13,132 nt of DNA from Flemingiibacterium sp045579105 (GCA_045579105.1 JAZNLM010000042.1:1-13132), one strand, 5' to 3'. Positions 1 to 7,187 are shown, numbered from the stretch's first letter. Notes: a model not told the origin generated them from the letters alone. Numbers and translations are program-made.

Positions 1-81
1 GTTGTATAATTGATTGTACCGTAATGCCTTTGCGTAAGTAGATATTGCTTAATAAAAATACAACAATAGACTTGACTGCAC

Positions 82-110
82 TTGACAATATCACTCTTTT
101 AGGCTATAAT
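82..110 (+). promoter_or_regulatory. Sigma-A type promoter of the MATE transporter gene
   Basis: A perfect -35 TTGACA (82-87) and a perfect -10 TATAAT (105-110) are separated by exactly 17 bp. Transcription would start near 117, leaving a leader of about 28 nt before the ATG at 145. A second -35-like TTGACT lies exactly 10 bp upstream (72-77), giving a short direct repeat one helical turn apart. Positions 1-71 show no gene and no structure I can name. Confidence 0.85.
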
Positions 111-144
111 ATAAAAGTATAATTTTTGATATAAGGACACTGAA

Positions 145-1539
145 ATGAAGATAAAAGCAGAAGAAATGTATGCAACTATGAAGCCTTGGAGGCTCTTTTT
201 TGTAGTTGCGATGCCCGGAATGGTAAGTATGTTCGCGATGTCTATATACGCTATTATTGAGGGCATATTTATAGGTCAAACTCTCGGTGAAAGTGCGTTT
301 GCCGCAATCAATATCGCTATGCCGCTTGTTATGATAAACTTTTCACTTGCGGATCTCGTTGGCGTAGGAGCTTCTGTGCCTATCTCGATAGCACTCGGAA
401 GAAACGATCATAAAGCTGCAAATAACGCTTTTACTTGCTCAATAATCATGATATTTGCGGCTGCAGTTATAATGGGCAGTATAATGTTTTTTGCCGCTGA
501 ACCGCTTGCTATGATGATGAAAGCGGAAGGTATTGTGCTAGACACATCCGTGCGCTATCTTCGCACCTGCGCGCTCTGCGGACCTCTTGCAACTATCTTT
601 TTTGCCATGGACAACTATCTTCGAATAAGTGGATACGTCAAAACGAGTATGTTTATTAACATCTTTTTAAACGTCATGACAATAGGACTCTTGTCTTTCT
701 TCCTTCTTGTATGCGAAATGGACGTCGTTGGCTCGGCGCTTGCAACCTCGCTTTCTATGTGTGCTTGTTCGATAGTTGCAATGGCACCGTTCGTGGCGGG
801 AAAAACGCTTCTAAAATTTGTGAAGCCGAAGTTCAGCTTTGCGATGATAAAGCAAATCTTTGCTTGCGGCTCACCCATATTTTTAAGTAACATCTCGGGA
901 CGTATTACGTCTATTCTAATGAATATTTCGCTGATGACACTCGGAGCCAAATTACTTGGTGCTGACACGGGTGGAACAACGGCGGTTGCTGTATACGCGG
1001 TACTTATGTATTCGAGCGATCTCTGTTGGCCGCTTCTTTACGGTATAGCTGATTCCCTTTCGCCTGCACTTGGATACAACTGGGGTGCGGAGAACTTCAA
1101 TAGAGTTAAGAAGATTGCAAAGTGCGGATTTATCGGAACAGCTGTAGTGGGACTTGTTTCTACCTCGTTACTTTTCTTCTTTCCAGGAACAATTGCTTCC
1201 TTGTTTGCAAATGCAGAGGACGCGCTACTTCTTGAAATGTCGCCGCACGCGATAAGATTATTCTGCTTTGCCTATCTTTTCCGTTGGTTGGCTGTTATGT
1301 CGCAAAGCTTTTTAAGCGCTATCGAGAAACCGATGCAGGCAACGCTTATGTCGGTTGGCACGGCATTTGTCTTCCCTGTCACTCTGCTCGGAGCTCTGTG
1401 GAGTTTCGGACTTGACGGTATATGGTTCAACTTTGTGGGTGTAAATGTGTTAGCGGCTGTTTTAGCTGTAATATTACTCATTCGCCTGGCGAATGAGATT
1501 AAACGCAGACAGCGTGATAAGGCAGATAGAAAGGAATAA
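145..1539 (+). CDS. MATE family multidrug/cation efflux transporter
   Basis: This is a polytopic inner-membrane protein of the MATE (multidrug and toxic compound extrusion) family, which exports cationic or amphipathic compounds in exchange for Na+ or H+. Its 464 residues fit the usual family length and hold about twelve hydrophobic helices in two homologous halves (roughly residues 15-215 and 235-450). The first half contains the typical IGQTLGESAFAAINIAMPL segment after helix 1, and the second half has the related SDLCWPLLYGIADSLSPALGYNWGA stretch, interrupted here only by ordinary family residues. The C-terminus is a short basic cytoplasmic tail. The ATG is preceded by AAGGA (133-137) at 7-nt spacing; an in-frame ATG at 166 has a weaker site. 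The gene stands alone between its own promoter and terminator. The substrate cannot be read from sequence. A MepA/NorM-like assignment is possible, but I do not claim a symbol. Confidence 0.93.
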   Translation: MKIKAEEMYATMKPWRLFFVVAMPGMVSMFAMSIYAIIEGIFIGQTLGESAFAAINIAMPLVMINFSLADLVGVGASVPISIALGRNDHKAANNAFTCSIIMIFAAAVIMGSIMFFAAEPLAMMMKAEGIVLDTSVRYLRTCALCGPLATIFFAMDNYLRISGYVKTSMFINIFLNVMTIGLLSFFLLVCEMDVVGSALATSLSMCACSIVAMAPFVAGKTLLKFVKPKFSFAMIKQIFACGSPIFLSNISGRITSILMNISLMTLGAKLLGADTGGTTAVAVYAVLMYSSDLCWPLLYGIADSLSPALGYNWGAENFNRVKKIAKCGFIGTAVVGLVSTSLLFFFPGTIASLFANAEDALLLEMSPHAIRLFCFAYLFRWLAVMSQSFLSAIEKPMQATLMSVGTAFVFPVTLLGALWSFGLDGIWFNFVGVNVLAAVLAVILLIRLANEIKRRQRDKADRKE

Positions 1540-1543
1540 AAAT

Positions 1544-1577
1544 AAACGGCATAAGCGTTGCTTCTGCCGTTTTGTTA
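1544..1577 (+). terminator. Intrinsic terminator of the MATE gene
   Basis: An 8-bp perfect stem (1544-1551 with 1565-1572, AAACGGCA/TGCCGTTT) surrounds a 13-nt loop. The T-rich 3' end of the stem runs into TGTTATG. It begins 5 nt after the stop codon at 1537-1539, so the transporter is probably monocistronic. The U-tract is short and interrupted by one G. Confidence 0.7.
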
Positions 1578-1578
1578 T

Positions 1579-1604
1579 GTGAGAAACGGGACTTGTGAAC
1601 CCCC
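1579..1604 (-). pseudogene. Damaged duplicate of the tRNA-Leu 3' end (T-arm and acceptor strand)
   Basis: Read on the minus strand, this stretch repeats the end of the intact tRNA-Leu at 1722-1806. Fifteen bases (1581-1595) are identical to 1728-1742, and the match then resumes after a 2-nt insertion (GTTCACAAG against GTTCAAG) that would break the T-loop. There is no CCA, and no convincing D-arm or anticodon arm lies upstream, so it cannot be a functional tRNA. It sits downstream of the intact tRNA's 3' end in the same orientation, as expected for a leftover of tandem tRNA duplication or a decayed attachment-site repeat. Confidence 0.55.
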
Positions 1605-1632
1605 CGTGGATTGACGATGCGCTTCAACTGCA

Positions 1633-1654
1633 CGAGAATGCTGGCGCATTCTCG
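1633..1654. repeat. Perfect inverted repeat (hairpin) between tRNA-Leu and its damaged copy
   Basis: A 9-bp perfect inverted repeat (1633-1641 with 1646-1654, CGAGAATGC/GCATTCTCG) has a 4-base loop TGGC. No T-run follows on either strand, so it is not a standard intrinsic terminator. A smaller 5-bp hairpin, CGCAC/GTGCG, follows at about 1668-1680. The interval 1600-1680 contains no gene I can support. Confidence 0.6.
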
Positions 1655-1683
1655 AATACGTTTTTACGCACATTTCGTGCGAG

Positions 1684-1721
1684 AAAAAAAGCAGTATCGG
1701 GACAAGCCCAACACTGCTTTT
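1684..1721 (-). terminator. Intrinsic terminator of tRNA-Leu
   Basis: On the minus strand, the stem AAAAGCAGT/ACTGCTTTT (1713-1721 with 1687-1695) encloses an inner GGG/CCC pairing (1707-1709 with 1699-1701) and ends in a run of seven T (1690 down to 1684). The stem begins at the very next base after the encoded CCA of the tRNA, so terminator and mature 3' end abut without a spacer. On the plus strand the same structure ends in five T and could back up the MATE terminator. Confidence 0.85.
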
Positions 1722-1806
1722 TGGTGCGAGAAACGGGACTTGAACCCGTACGGTGTGAACCACACGCCCCTCAAACGTGCGCGTCTGCCAGTTCCGCCAC
1801 TCTCGC
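1722..1806 (-). tRNA. tRNA-Leu, anticodon GAG
   Basis: This is an 85-nt class II tRNA with CCA encoded (1722-1724). The acceptor stem GCGAGAG pairs with the 3' strand TTCTCGC through six Watson-Crick pairs and one G-U pair. The D-arm has the leucine-type GCGGAACTGGCAGACGC. The anticodon stem CACGT/GCGTG closes the loop TTGAGGG, giving anticodon GAG, which reads CUC and CUU. A short variable arm (GTGGTTCACAC) and the canonical T-arm ACGGG/CCCGT with loop TTCAAGT follow. It is flanked by a consensus promoter and an abutting terminator, so it is an independent transcription unit on the opposite strand to its neighbours. Confidence 0.96.
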
Positions 1807-1809
1807 ATA

Positions 1810-1823
1810 TCGTCTTTCGACGA
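1810..1823 (-). other. Small GNRA-capped hairpin in the pre-tRNA 5' leader
   Basis: On the minus strand, TCGTC-GAAA-GACGA forms a 5-bp stem with a GAAA tetraloop. It begins at or next to the predicted transcription start (about 1824) and ends 3 nt before the first base of the mature tRNA. Its position suggests a role in leader stability or RNase P access. That role is inference. Confidence 0.45.
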
Positions 1824-1830
1824 CTTTTAT

Positions 1831-1859
1831 ATTATACACTATCACACGCGTTTTGTCAA
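1831..1859 (-). promoter_or_regulatory. Consensus promoter of tRNA-Leu
   Basis: On the minus strand, TTGACA (1859-1854) and TATAAT (1836-1831) are both perfect and separated by 17 bp. The predicted start near 1824 leaves a leader of about 17 nt before the tRNA. Fully consensus promoters are typical of stable-RNA genes. Confidence 0.88.
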
Positions 1860-1934
1860 GTGCTTTTTAAAACATTTTTCGGGAATTTTCTTTTTATTGT
1901 TTACACATTCGATATTGCATATTTTAATATTATA

Positions 1935-1943
1935 TGTTATAAT
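1935..1943 (+). promoter_or_regulatory. Extended -10 promoter of the TVP38-miaB-ricA-mutS-mutL-tgt cluster
   Basis: TGTTATAAT is an extended -10 element (TG-N-TATAAT; the -10 hexamer is 1938-1943). The best -35 at 17-bp spacing is a poor TTGCAT (1915-1920), consistent with promoters that rely on the TG extension. The start would be near 1950, about 28 nt before the GTG at 1978. The surrounding 1860-1960 is AT-rich and holds no other feature. Confidence 0.6.
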
Positions 1944-1977
1944 AAATAAGATATAGTAATGTCAGCGGAGGTACAAC

Positions 1978-2673
1978 GTGAAACGCCTATCCCGTCCCCT
2001 CAAAATTGCGGCGGCGATTTTCCTTTTTGCCGCAGTAACGCTGCTTTGTGTGTGGCTTATGCCGTTCATTGTTTCGCTTAGCAAGCCGGAGGTGCAAGAG
2101 GGATTTCGTGCGTTTATTGAATCGCTCGGAATTCTCGGCATACTTCTTATGCTTCTTCTTCAGATGGTCCAAATAGTTGTGGCGATAATTCCAGGTGAAC
2201 CTATTGAAGTTCTAATGGGAGCGATGTACGGAACCTTCGGCGGACTTTTTCTCACGCTTGCAGGCGTTTTCATCGGGCAAACCCTGGTATTCTTTGCAGT
2301 GAAAAAGCTTGGCATGAAATTCGCCTCGCGTTTTGTTGACACAAACAAATTCAGCAAACTGTCTTTTTTGAAGCGTCCTGAAAAGCGCGACGGACTTATA
2401 TTCATACTTTTCTTTATTCCAGGAACACCGAAGGATATTCTTACATACTTCGCACCGTTTACCGGTATAAACTACCTTCGCTTTATCTTGCTTACCACAC
2501 TTGGTCGTATTCCGTCTGTGGTGTCATCCACATTTGCAGGCGCAACACTTTCCGAAGGAAGCATTTTAAAAACTGTGCTGATTTTTGCCATAACGGGTGT
2601 GATTGGAATTATCGGAATCTACATAAACAGCCGTATCACGGCAAAACACAATATTGACAAGGAAACACAATGA
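1978..2673 (+). CDS. TVP38/TMEM64 (VTT-domain, DedA-like) membrane protein
   Basis: This 231-residue integral membrane protein has about six hydrophobic segments: residues 10-35, 50-71, 85-108, 138-158, 167-190 and 198-220. It carries the reentrant-loop style motifs of the VTT/SNARE-associated Golgi family, namely IPGEP (71-75), FIPGTPKD (146-153) and GRIPS (176-180). Bacterial relatives include DedA and YdjX/YdjZ proteins, some of which are implicated in lipid flipping and envelope homeostasis. The exact substrate here is unknown. Translation starts at GTG, supported by GGAGGT (1967-1972) at 5-nt spacing. It is the first gene of the cluster and its TGA overlaps the miaB ATG by 4 bp (ATGA), implying coupled translation. 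A functional link to tRNA modification is not obvious. Confidence 0.88.
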   Translation: MKRLSRPLKIAAAIFLFAAVTLLCVWLMPFIVSLSKPEVQEGFRAFIESLGILGILLMLLLQMVQIVVAIIPGEPIEVLMGAMYGTFGGLFLTLAGVFIGQTLVFFAVKKLGMKFASRFVDTNKFSKLSFLKRPEKRDGLIFILFFIPGTPKDILTYFAPFTGINYLRFILLTTLGRIPSVVSSTFAGATLSEGSILKTVLIFAITGVIGIIGIYINSRITAKHNIDKETQ

Positions 2674-4070
2674 TAAAAGTAACTAATGAACAAATCGCCA
2701 AGCAGTACAGAATAATGTCTGATATACAGCGTGTAAATGAGAAACGAACAGCACCGCCGAAGTGCTTTATACGCACGTTTGGGTGTCAACAAAACGAAGC
2801 GGACAGCGAGCAACTTCGCGGTATGGCAAGTGAAATGGGATATATACGCACCGACGTACCCGATGACGCCGACCTTATACTTGTTAACACTTGTGCAGTA
2901 CGCGAACATGCCGAGCTTCGTGCGCTTTCGATAACGGGACAATTTAAGAAACTCAAAGAGAAGAACCCTTCCCTGCTTATTGGTGTATGCGGCTGTATGG
3001 TAACGCAGGAGCATCGTTTAAATCAGCTTAAGCACAGCTATCCGTATGTTGATTTTCTCATCGGAACGGGGATGCTCTATAAATTCCCGGAAATACTTGC
3101 AAATAAGCTTGACGGCGGTAAACGCAGCTTTACCGTGGACGAGCCTGAAGGCTCACTTGCGGAAGGCCTTCCGATACAGCGTGAGTCCTACACAAAGGCA
3201 TGGGTGAGCGTTATGTACGGCTGTAACAATTTCTGCTCGTACTGTGTGGTTCCCTACACTCGGGGACGTGAGAGAAGCCGTGAACGTGCAGATGTTCTTG
3301 CGGAAGTTAAAGGGGTTATAGACGCAGGTGCGAAGGAGATTACACTGCTAGGACAGAACGTTAACTCCTATTGCTCGGAAGGCAGAGATTTCGCAGATCT
3401 GGTTGATGAGATATGTGCTCTGGACGGTGATTTTATTCTTCGCTTTATGACTAGTCATCCCAAAGATGCGTCACATAAGCTTATTGATGTCATAGCGAAA
3501 AACGATAAGTGCGCAAAGCAGTTTCACCTGCCTCTGCAGTCTGGAAGTGCACGTGTGCTTGATGTGATGAACCGCCGATATACACCCGAGAGTTACCTCT
3601 CTCTTGTAAAGTATATGCGTGAAAAAATGCCCGATATAGCGTTATCGTCGGATATAATTGTCGGCTTCCCTGGTGAGAGCGATGAAGAGTTTGAAGAAAC
3701 CCTATCTATGCTTCGTGTTGTGGAATTTGATATGATATACTCGTTCATATACTCGCCGCGCCCACTCACTCCTGCGGCTAATATGGACTGTCAGATACCG
3801 CCGGAAGTAAAGTCGGCACGTTTTGACCGCTTACTCCAAACCCAAAACGAGATTTCCCTAAAAAAGAACCTCGCGCTTGTAAATAAAGTAGAGCGTGTGC
3901 TTATAGAGGGCGAAAGCAAAAACTCGCCAGATATGCTCACTGGTCGCGATGATTCTAACAAACTAGTACACATCGCGCGCGACGAAAAGAGTGAAGCACT
4001 CATCGGTAAATTTGCAAAAGTTCGCATAACGAAAGCTGAAACCTTCGCCCTTTTCGGAGAGCTTGTTTAA
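2670..4070 (+). CDS. miaB: tRNA-2-methylthio-N6-isopentenyladenosine37 methylthiotransferase MiaB
   Basis: This radical-SAM iron-sulfur enzyme adds a methylthio group to i6A37 in tRNAs reading UNN codons, acting after MiaA. The 466 residues show the full methylthiotransferase layout. The N-terminal domain has the three cluster cysteines C39 (FGCQQNEAD), C75 (NTCAVREH) and C109 (GCM). The radical-SAM domain carries C185, C189 and C192 (CNNFCSYC). A TRAM-like RNA-binding domain occupies roughly residues 398-464. About 30 residues precede the first domain, as in Bacillus YmcB. The NTCAVR motif favours MiaB over the t6A enzyme MtaB or the ribosomal protein enzyme RimO. Its start overlaps the upstream stop, with AAGGA at 2659-2663. 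One oddity is RPLTPAA (364-370), where relatives usually have R-x-G-T-P-A-A. Its position before a RicA-like gene and mutS matches Bacillus. Confidence 0.95.
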   Translation: MIKVTNEQIAKQYRIMSDIQRVNEKRTAPPKCFIRTFGCQQNEADSEQLRGMASEMGYIRTDVPDDADLILVNTCAVREHAELRALSITGQFKKLKEKNPSLLIGVCGCMVTQEHRLNQLKHSYPYVDFLIGTGMLYKFPEILANKLDGGKRSFTVDEPEGSLAEGLPIQRESYTKAWVSVMYGCNNFCSYCVVPYTRGRERSRERADVLAEVKGVIDAGAKEITLLGQNVNSYCSEGRDFADLVDEICALDGDFILRFMTSHPKDASHKLIDVIAKNDKCAKQFHLPLQSGSARVLDVMNRRYTPESYLSLVKYMREKMPDIALSSDIIVGFPGESDEEFEETLSMLRVVEFDMIYSFIYSPRPLTPAANMDCQIPPEVKSARFDRLLQTQNEISLKKNLALVNKVERVLIEGESKNSPDMLTGRDDSNKLVHIARDEKSEALIGKFAKVRITKAETFALFGELV

Positions 4071-4112
4071 ATTTGTCAACTAAAATATTTTTTATATACA
4101 AGGAGAAATAAA

Positions 4113-4508
4113 ATGGAAGTTATGGAACTTGCCGCTAAACTCGGCCAGGAAATCAAAAAAGATCCACGCGTGGTAGCGCTTCAGGAAGCTGAGAAGGCTT
4201 ACACCGAGGACAGAGCCCTTCAGACACTTATGGTTGAATACAACGCTCAGTCTACTGCTCTTACCGAAGAATACAAGAAGCCCGAGAAGGATGCTGAATT
4301 TATCAAGCGCATTGAAGCTCGCATCAACGAGATTTACCACGAGATCACCGAGAATCCTGTAATGCTCGCATATCAGGCAGCACAGGAAGTTGTTAACGAC
4401 TTTATGAACGAAGTTAACGCTGAAATATCTTATCAGATAACCGGTCAGCGTCCTTGCTCGCATGATTGTTCATCCTGCCACAGTAACTGCGGACACGATC
4501 ACCACTAA
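4113..4508 (+). CDS. RicA/YlbF-family regulator with Cys/His-rich tail
   Basis: The protein is 131 residues and mostly helical, belonging to the Com_YlbF family (YlbF, YmcA). Residues 1-110 form charged helices rich in Glu, Lys and Ala, with the typical LGQEIKKDPRVVALQEAEKA opening. In Bacillus, YmcA (RicA), YlbF (RicF) and YaaT (RicT) form a complex that binds iron-sulfur clusters and directs RNase Y to particular transcripts. Here the C-terminal 17 residues hold C115, C119, C122 and C126 plus H117, H123, H128, H130 and H131, well suited to metal or cluster binding. The position between miaB and mutS is that of ymcA, so RicA is my best guess. YlbF cannot be excluded on sequence alone, so I leave the symbol empty. 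AAGGAG (4100-4105) precedes the ATG by 7 nt. The gap to miaB is 42 bp. Confidence 0.85.
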   Translation: MEVMELAAKLGQEIKKDPRVVALQEAEKAYTEDRALQTLMVEYNAQSTALTEEYKKPEKDAEFIKRIEARINEIYHEITENPVMLAYQAAQEVVNDFMNEVNAEISYQITGQRPCSHDCSSCHSNCGHDHH

Positions 4509-4514
4509 TATAAA

Positions 4515-4559
4515 TCGCGGCTTTTGCCGCGACGTATGCGCCGTAAAACGGCGTGTACG
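4515..4559 (+). other. Two back-to-back perfect hairpins between ricA-like gene and mutS
   Basis: Hairpin 1 (4515-4532) has a 7-bp stem TCGCGGC/GCCGCGA and a TTTT loop. Hairpin 2 begins at the next base (4533-4559): a 12-bp stem (4533-4544 with 4548-4559, two G-U pairs in RNA) with a 3-nt loop. No T-run follows either one, so they are not ordinary terminators. Together they fill most of the 72-bp gap and end 7 nt before the mutS ribosome site. A role in mRNA processing, stability or control of mutS expression is inference. Confidence 0.7.
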
Positions 4560-4580
4560 TGACGGCAGGAGATAAAAACT

Positions 4581-7187
4581 TTGGAAAGAGGTTTCATCGC
4601 TATGACACCGATGATGCAGCAATATTTCGAAATAAAAAATCAATATAAAGACACGATCCTGATGTACCGTCTCGGCGACTTTTATGAGATGTTCTTTGAG
4701 GATGCGGTAATTGCTTCGCGTGAACTTGAGCTGACTCTCACCGGCCGTGATTGGGGCGAGCCTGAACGCGCACCTATGTGCGGCGTTCCGTTTCACTCGG
4801 CTGATTCTTACATAGGCAGACTTGTTGAGAAAGGATATCCTGTTGCTATCTGCGAACAGACAGAGGATCCGTCTGCGGCAAAGGGACTTGTACGCCGCGA
4901 GGTTATCCGAGTTATAACGCCCGGTACTGTTACAGATGCAGGACAGCTTTCCGATCAAAAAAACAATTATATAGCGGCTATATCTATACTTGATGAGCGA
5001 GTTGGCGTTTGCTTTGCTGATGTTTCAACGGGCCAGGTGTACGCAACGCAGTTTGACGGCAAACGTCGCTTTGAGCGGCTTGCAAGCGAGCTTTGCGTTT
5101 ATATGCCGCGCGAGGTGATTCTTCCCTGCACTCTGCCCGAGCTTCACGAAGCCGGCGCTTTTATAGAAAATAAGCTGCAGGCATTCACAGTACCGCGTCT
5201 TACTTCGCGCTACGACGAAAAAACGTGCGATGAAACGGTTACGGCATGCTATAGTGATAAGTACACTCCGAGTGAAGCAAACGCTCCCGTAACACTTTCT
5301 ATCGGTGCTCTGCTTCACTACCTTAACGAAACGCAGAAGATTGACCTTTCATATATGACGGAGCTACAGGTTTACACAGACGGACAGTATCTTGAAATGG
5401 ATATTTCTACACGCAGAAATCTCGAACTTGTGGAAACCATGCGCACTAAAGAAAAGCGCGGTTCGCTTCTTTGGGTGCTTGATAAAACAAAGACGTCTAT
5501 GGGGGCACGCCTGCTTCGCAAATGGGTTGAGCTTCCGCTCATTAACCTTTATGACATTGAACGCCGTCTTGATGCGGTAAACGAGCTTTACGACGATTTT
5601 ATGGTGCGCGAGGAGCTTGTGCTTGCACTTTCGGGTATTCTCGACCTTGAACGTCTTACCACAAAGCTAGTATATGGCAGTGCAAACGGCAAAGATCTCG
5701 TGGCGATTCGCTCTACTATTTCGGCTATCCCTGAGATAAAGAAGCTCCTTGGCTCTGTACGCTCGGTTGAACTTTCCTCTCTTAATGAACAACTTGATCC
5801 GCTTACCGATCTTTTTGAGCTTCTCGAAGCTACCATATCCGACGATGCGCCTTTCTCTATTCGAGAGGGTGGAATTATAAAGGACGGCGCAAGCGAGGAG
5901 ATTGACTATCTCCGTAACGTCATCGCCGACTCATCCGGCATTATAAAGCAGCTTGAAGAGCGCGAACGCGCCGCAACGGGTATCAGCAAGCTTAAAGTTG
6001 GTTACAACCGTGTGTTCGGCTACTATATAGAGGTCACGCGCTCACAACTCTCACTCGTTCCTGACACCTACATAAGAAAGCAGACCACAGCTAACTCTGA
6101 GCGATATATAACGCAGGAGCTTAAAGATACCGAAGCAACGCTTCTCGGTGCAGCTGATAGAGTCAATACGCTCGAATATGAAATGTTCCGTGCGATATGC
6201 AATCGCCTTACAGAAAATATCGGACGCATCAAGATAGCGGCGGAAATGATTGCAAAGCTCGACGCTTACCTTTCACTCGCGGACGTTGCGGTAAAGAACT
6301 CATTTGTTCGTCCGATACTTGATACAAATGATCTAATCGAGATAGTTGACGGACGGCACCCGGTTGTTGAAAAATTCGTGTCTGATAGCTACTTTGTACC
6401 TAACAATACGCTTCTTAATACCACCGACAACAAGCTTATGCTTATAACCGGACCTAACATGGCGGGTAAATCCACATATATGCGTCAAGTTGCGCTTATT
6501 GCTGTTATGGCGCAGATAGGCTCGTTTGTACCAGCAAGAAGCGCACACATCGGTATATGTGACCGCGTATTCACACGTGTCGGCGCATCGGACGATCTTG
6601 CGTCGGGACAGTCAACGTTTATGCTCGAGATGAACGAGGTTGCACATATTTTAAAGAACGCTACTAAAAAATCGCTTATTATCTACGACGAGATCGGACG
6701 CGGCACGTCCACTTATGACGGTATGGCTATCGCACGTGCTATCGTTGAGTATACATCGTCCTCAAAGCTTTCCGCGAAAACACTTTTCGCAACTCACTAT
6801 CACGAGCTTACCGCGCTTGAAAACACAATCCCCGGTGTTGTTAACTATAACATCGCCGCGAAGAAAAAAGGCGACGACATCACTTTTCTTCGTAAAATTG
6901 TACGTGGTGCGGCTGACGACAGCTACGGTATCGAGGTAGCGAAACTTGCCGGAATTCCCACAGAGGTTATACACAGAGCCAAAGAGGTGCTTGCCGAGAT
7001 TGAGGCGGGTAGCGTGCAGGTAGTGCACATTAAGGATGAAAAAGAGTCCGAGCCTATGGACGAGATGACCGTTGAAATGATGCTTGCAATGAACGCGGCA
7101 GAATCAATACGCGAAATCAGCCTTGATACGCTTACGCCAATCGAGGCAATGAATGAGCTTTACAAGCTCAAGAAAATGCTATCGTAA
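4581..7187 (+). CDS. mutS: DNA mismatch repair protein MutS
   Basis: MutS is the mismatch-sensing ATPase of replication repair; it binds mispairs as a dimer and recruits MutL. At 868 residues it has the normal MutS1 length. Visible features are the mismatch-reading F-x-E motif (F34, E36 in LGDFYEMFFEDA), connector and lever domains through about residue 560, Walker A GPNMAGKST (624-632), Walker B with D703 and E704 (LIIYDEIGRG), STYDGMA (710-716) and the ATHYHEL switch (737-743). The C-terminal helix-turn-helix region is present (841-868), but I see no QLSLF-like clamp-binding motif in the usual place near residue 815. The chosen TTG has AGGAG at 4567-4571 (7-nt gap). An ATG at 4602 with GAGGT at 4588-4592 is a real alternative and would shorten the protein by 7 residues. 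mutL follows after 27 bp. Confidence 0.97.
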   Translation: MERGFIAMTPMMQQYFEIKNQYKDTILMYRLGDFYEMFFEDAVIASRELELTLTGRDWGEPERAPMCGVPFHSADSYIGRLVEKGYPVAICEQTEDPSAAKGLVRREVIRVITPGTVTDAGQLSDQKNNYIAAISILDERVGVCFADVSTGQVYATQFDGKRRFERLASELCVYMPREVILPCTLPELHEAGAFIENKLQAFTVPRLTSRYDEKTCDETVTACYSDKYTPSEANAPVTLSIGALLHYLNETQKIDLSYMTELQVYTDGQYLEMDISTRRNLELVETMRTKEKRGSLLWVLDKTKTSMGARLLRKWVELPLINLYDIERRLDAVNELYDDFMVREELVLALSGILDLERLTTKLVYGSANGKDLVAIRSTISAIPEIKKLLGSVRSVELSSLNEQLDPLTDLFELLEATISDDAPFSIREGGIIKDGASEEIDYLRNVIADSSGIIKQLEERERAATGISKLKVGYNRVFGYYIEVTRSQLSLVPDTYIRKQTTANSERYITQELKDTEATLLGAADRVNTLEYEMFRAICNRLTENIGRIKIAAEMIAKLDAYLSLADVAVKNSFVRPILDTNDLIEIVDGRHPVVEKFVSDSYFVPNNTLLNTTDNKLMLITGPNMAGKSTYMRQVALIAVMAQIGSFVPARSAHIGICDRVFTRVGASDDLASGQSTFMLEMNEVAHILKNATKKSLIIYDEIGRGTSTYDGMAIARAIVEYTSSSKLSAKTLFATHYHELTALENTIPGVVNYNIAAKKKGDDITFLRKIVRGAADDSYGIEVAKLAGIPTEVIHRAKEVLAEIEAGSVQVVHIKDEKESEPMDEMTVEMMLAMNAAESIREISLDTLTPIEAMNELYKLKKMLS

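Noticed and set aside
1575..1808. Minus-strand reading frame of 77 codons, and plus-strand frames at 1595-1870 and 1611-1949
   Set aside because: They read through the tRNA-Leu and its terminator. The REWRNWQTR-type peptide is a known artefact of translating tRNA genes, and no ribosome site supports them.
4073..4100. Possible promoter before the RicA-like gene (TTGTCA, 16 bp, TATACA)
   Set aside because: Its start point would fall at about 4107, after the ribosome site AAGGAG at 4100-4105, giving a transcript without a usable Shine-Dalgarno sequence. The AT-rich gap explains the match.
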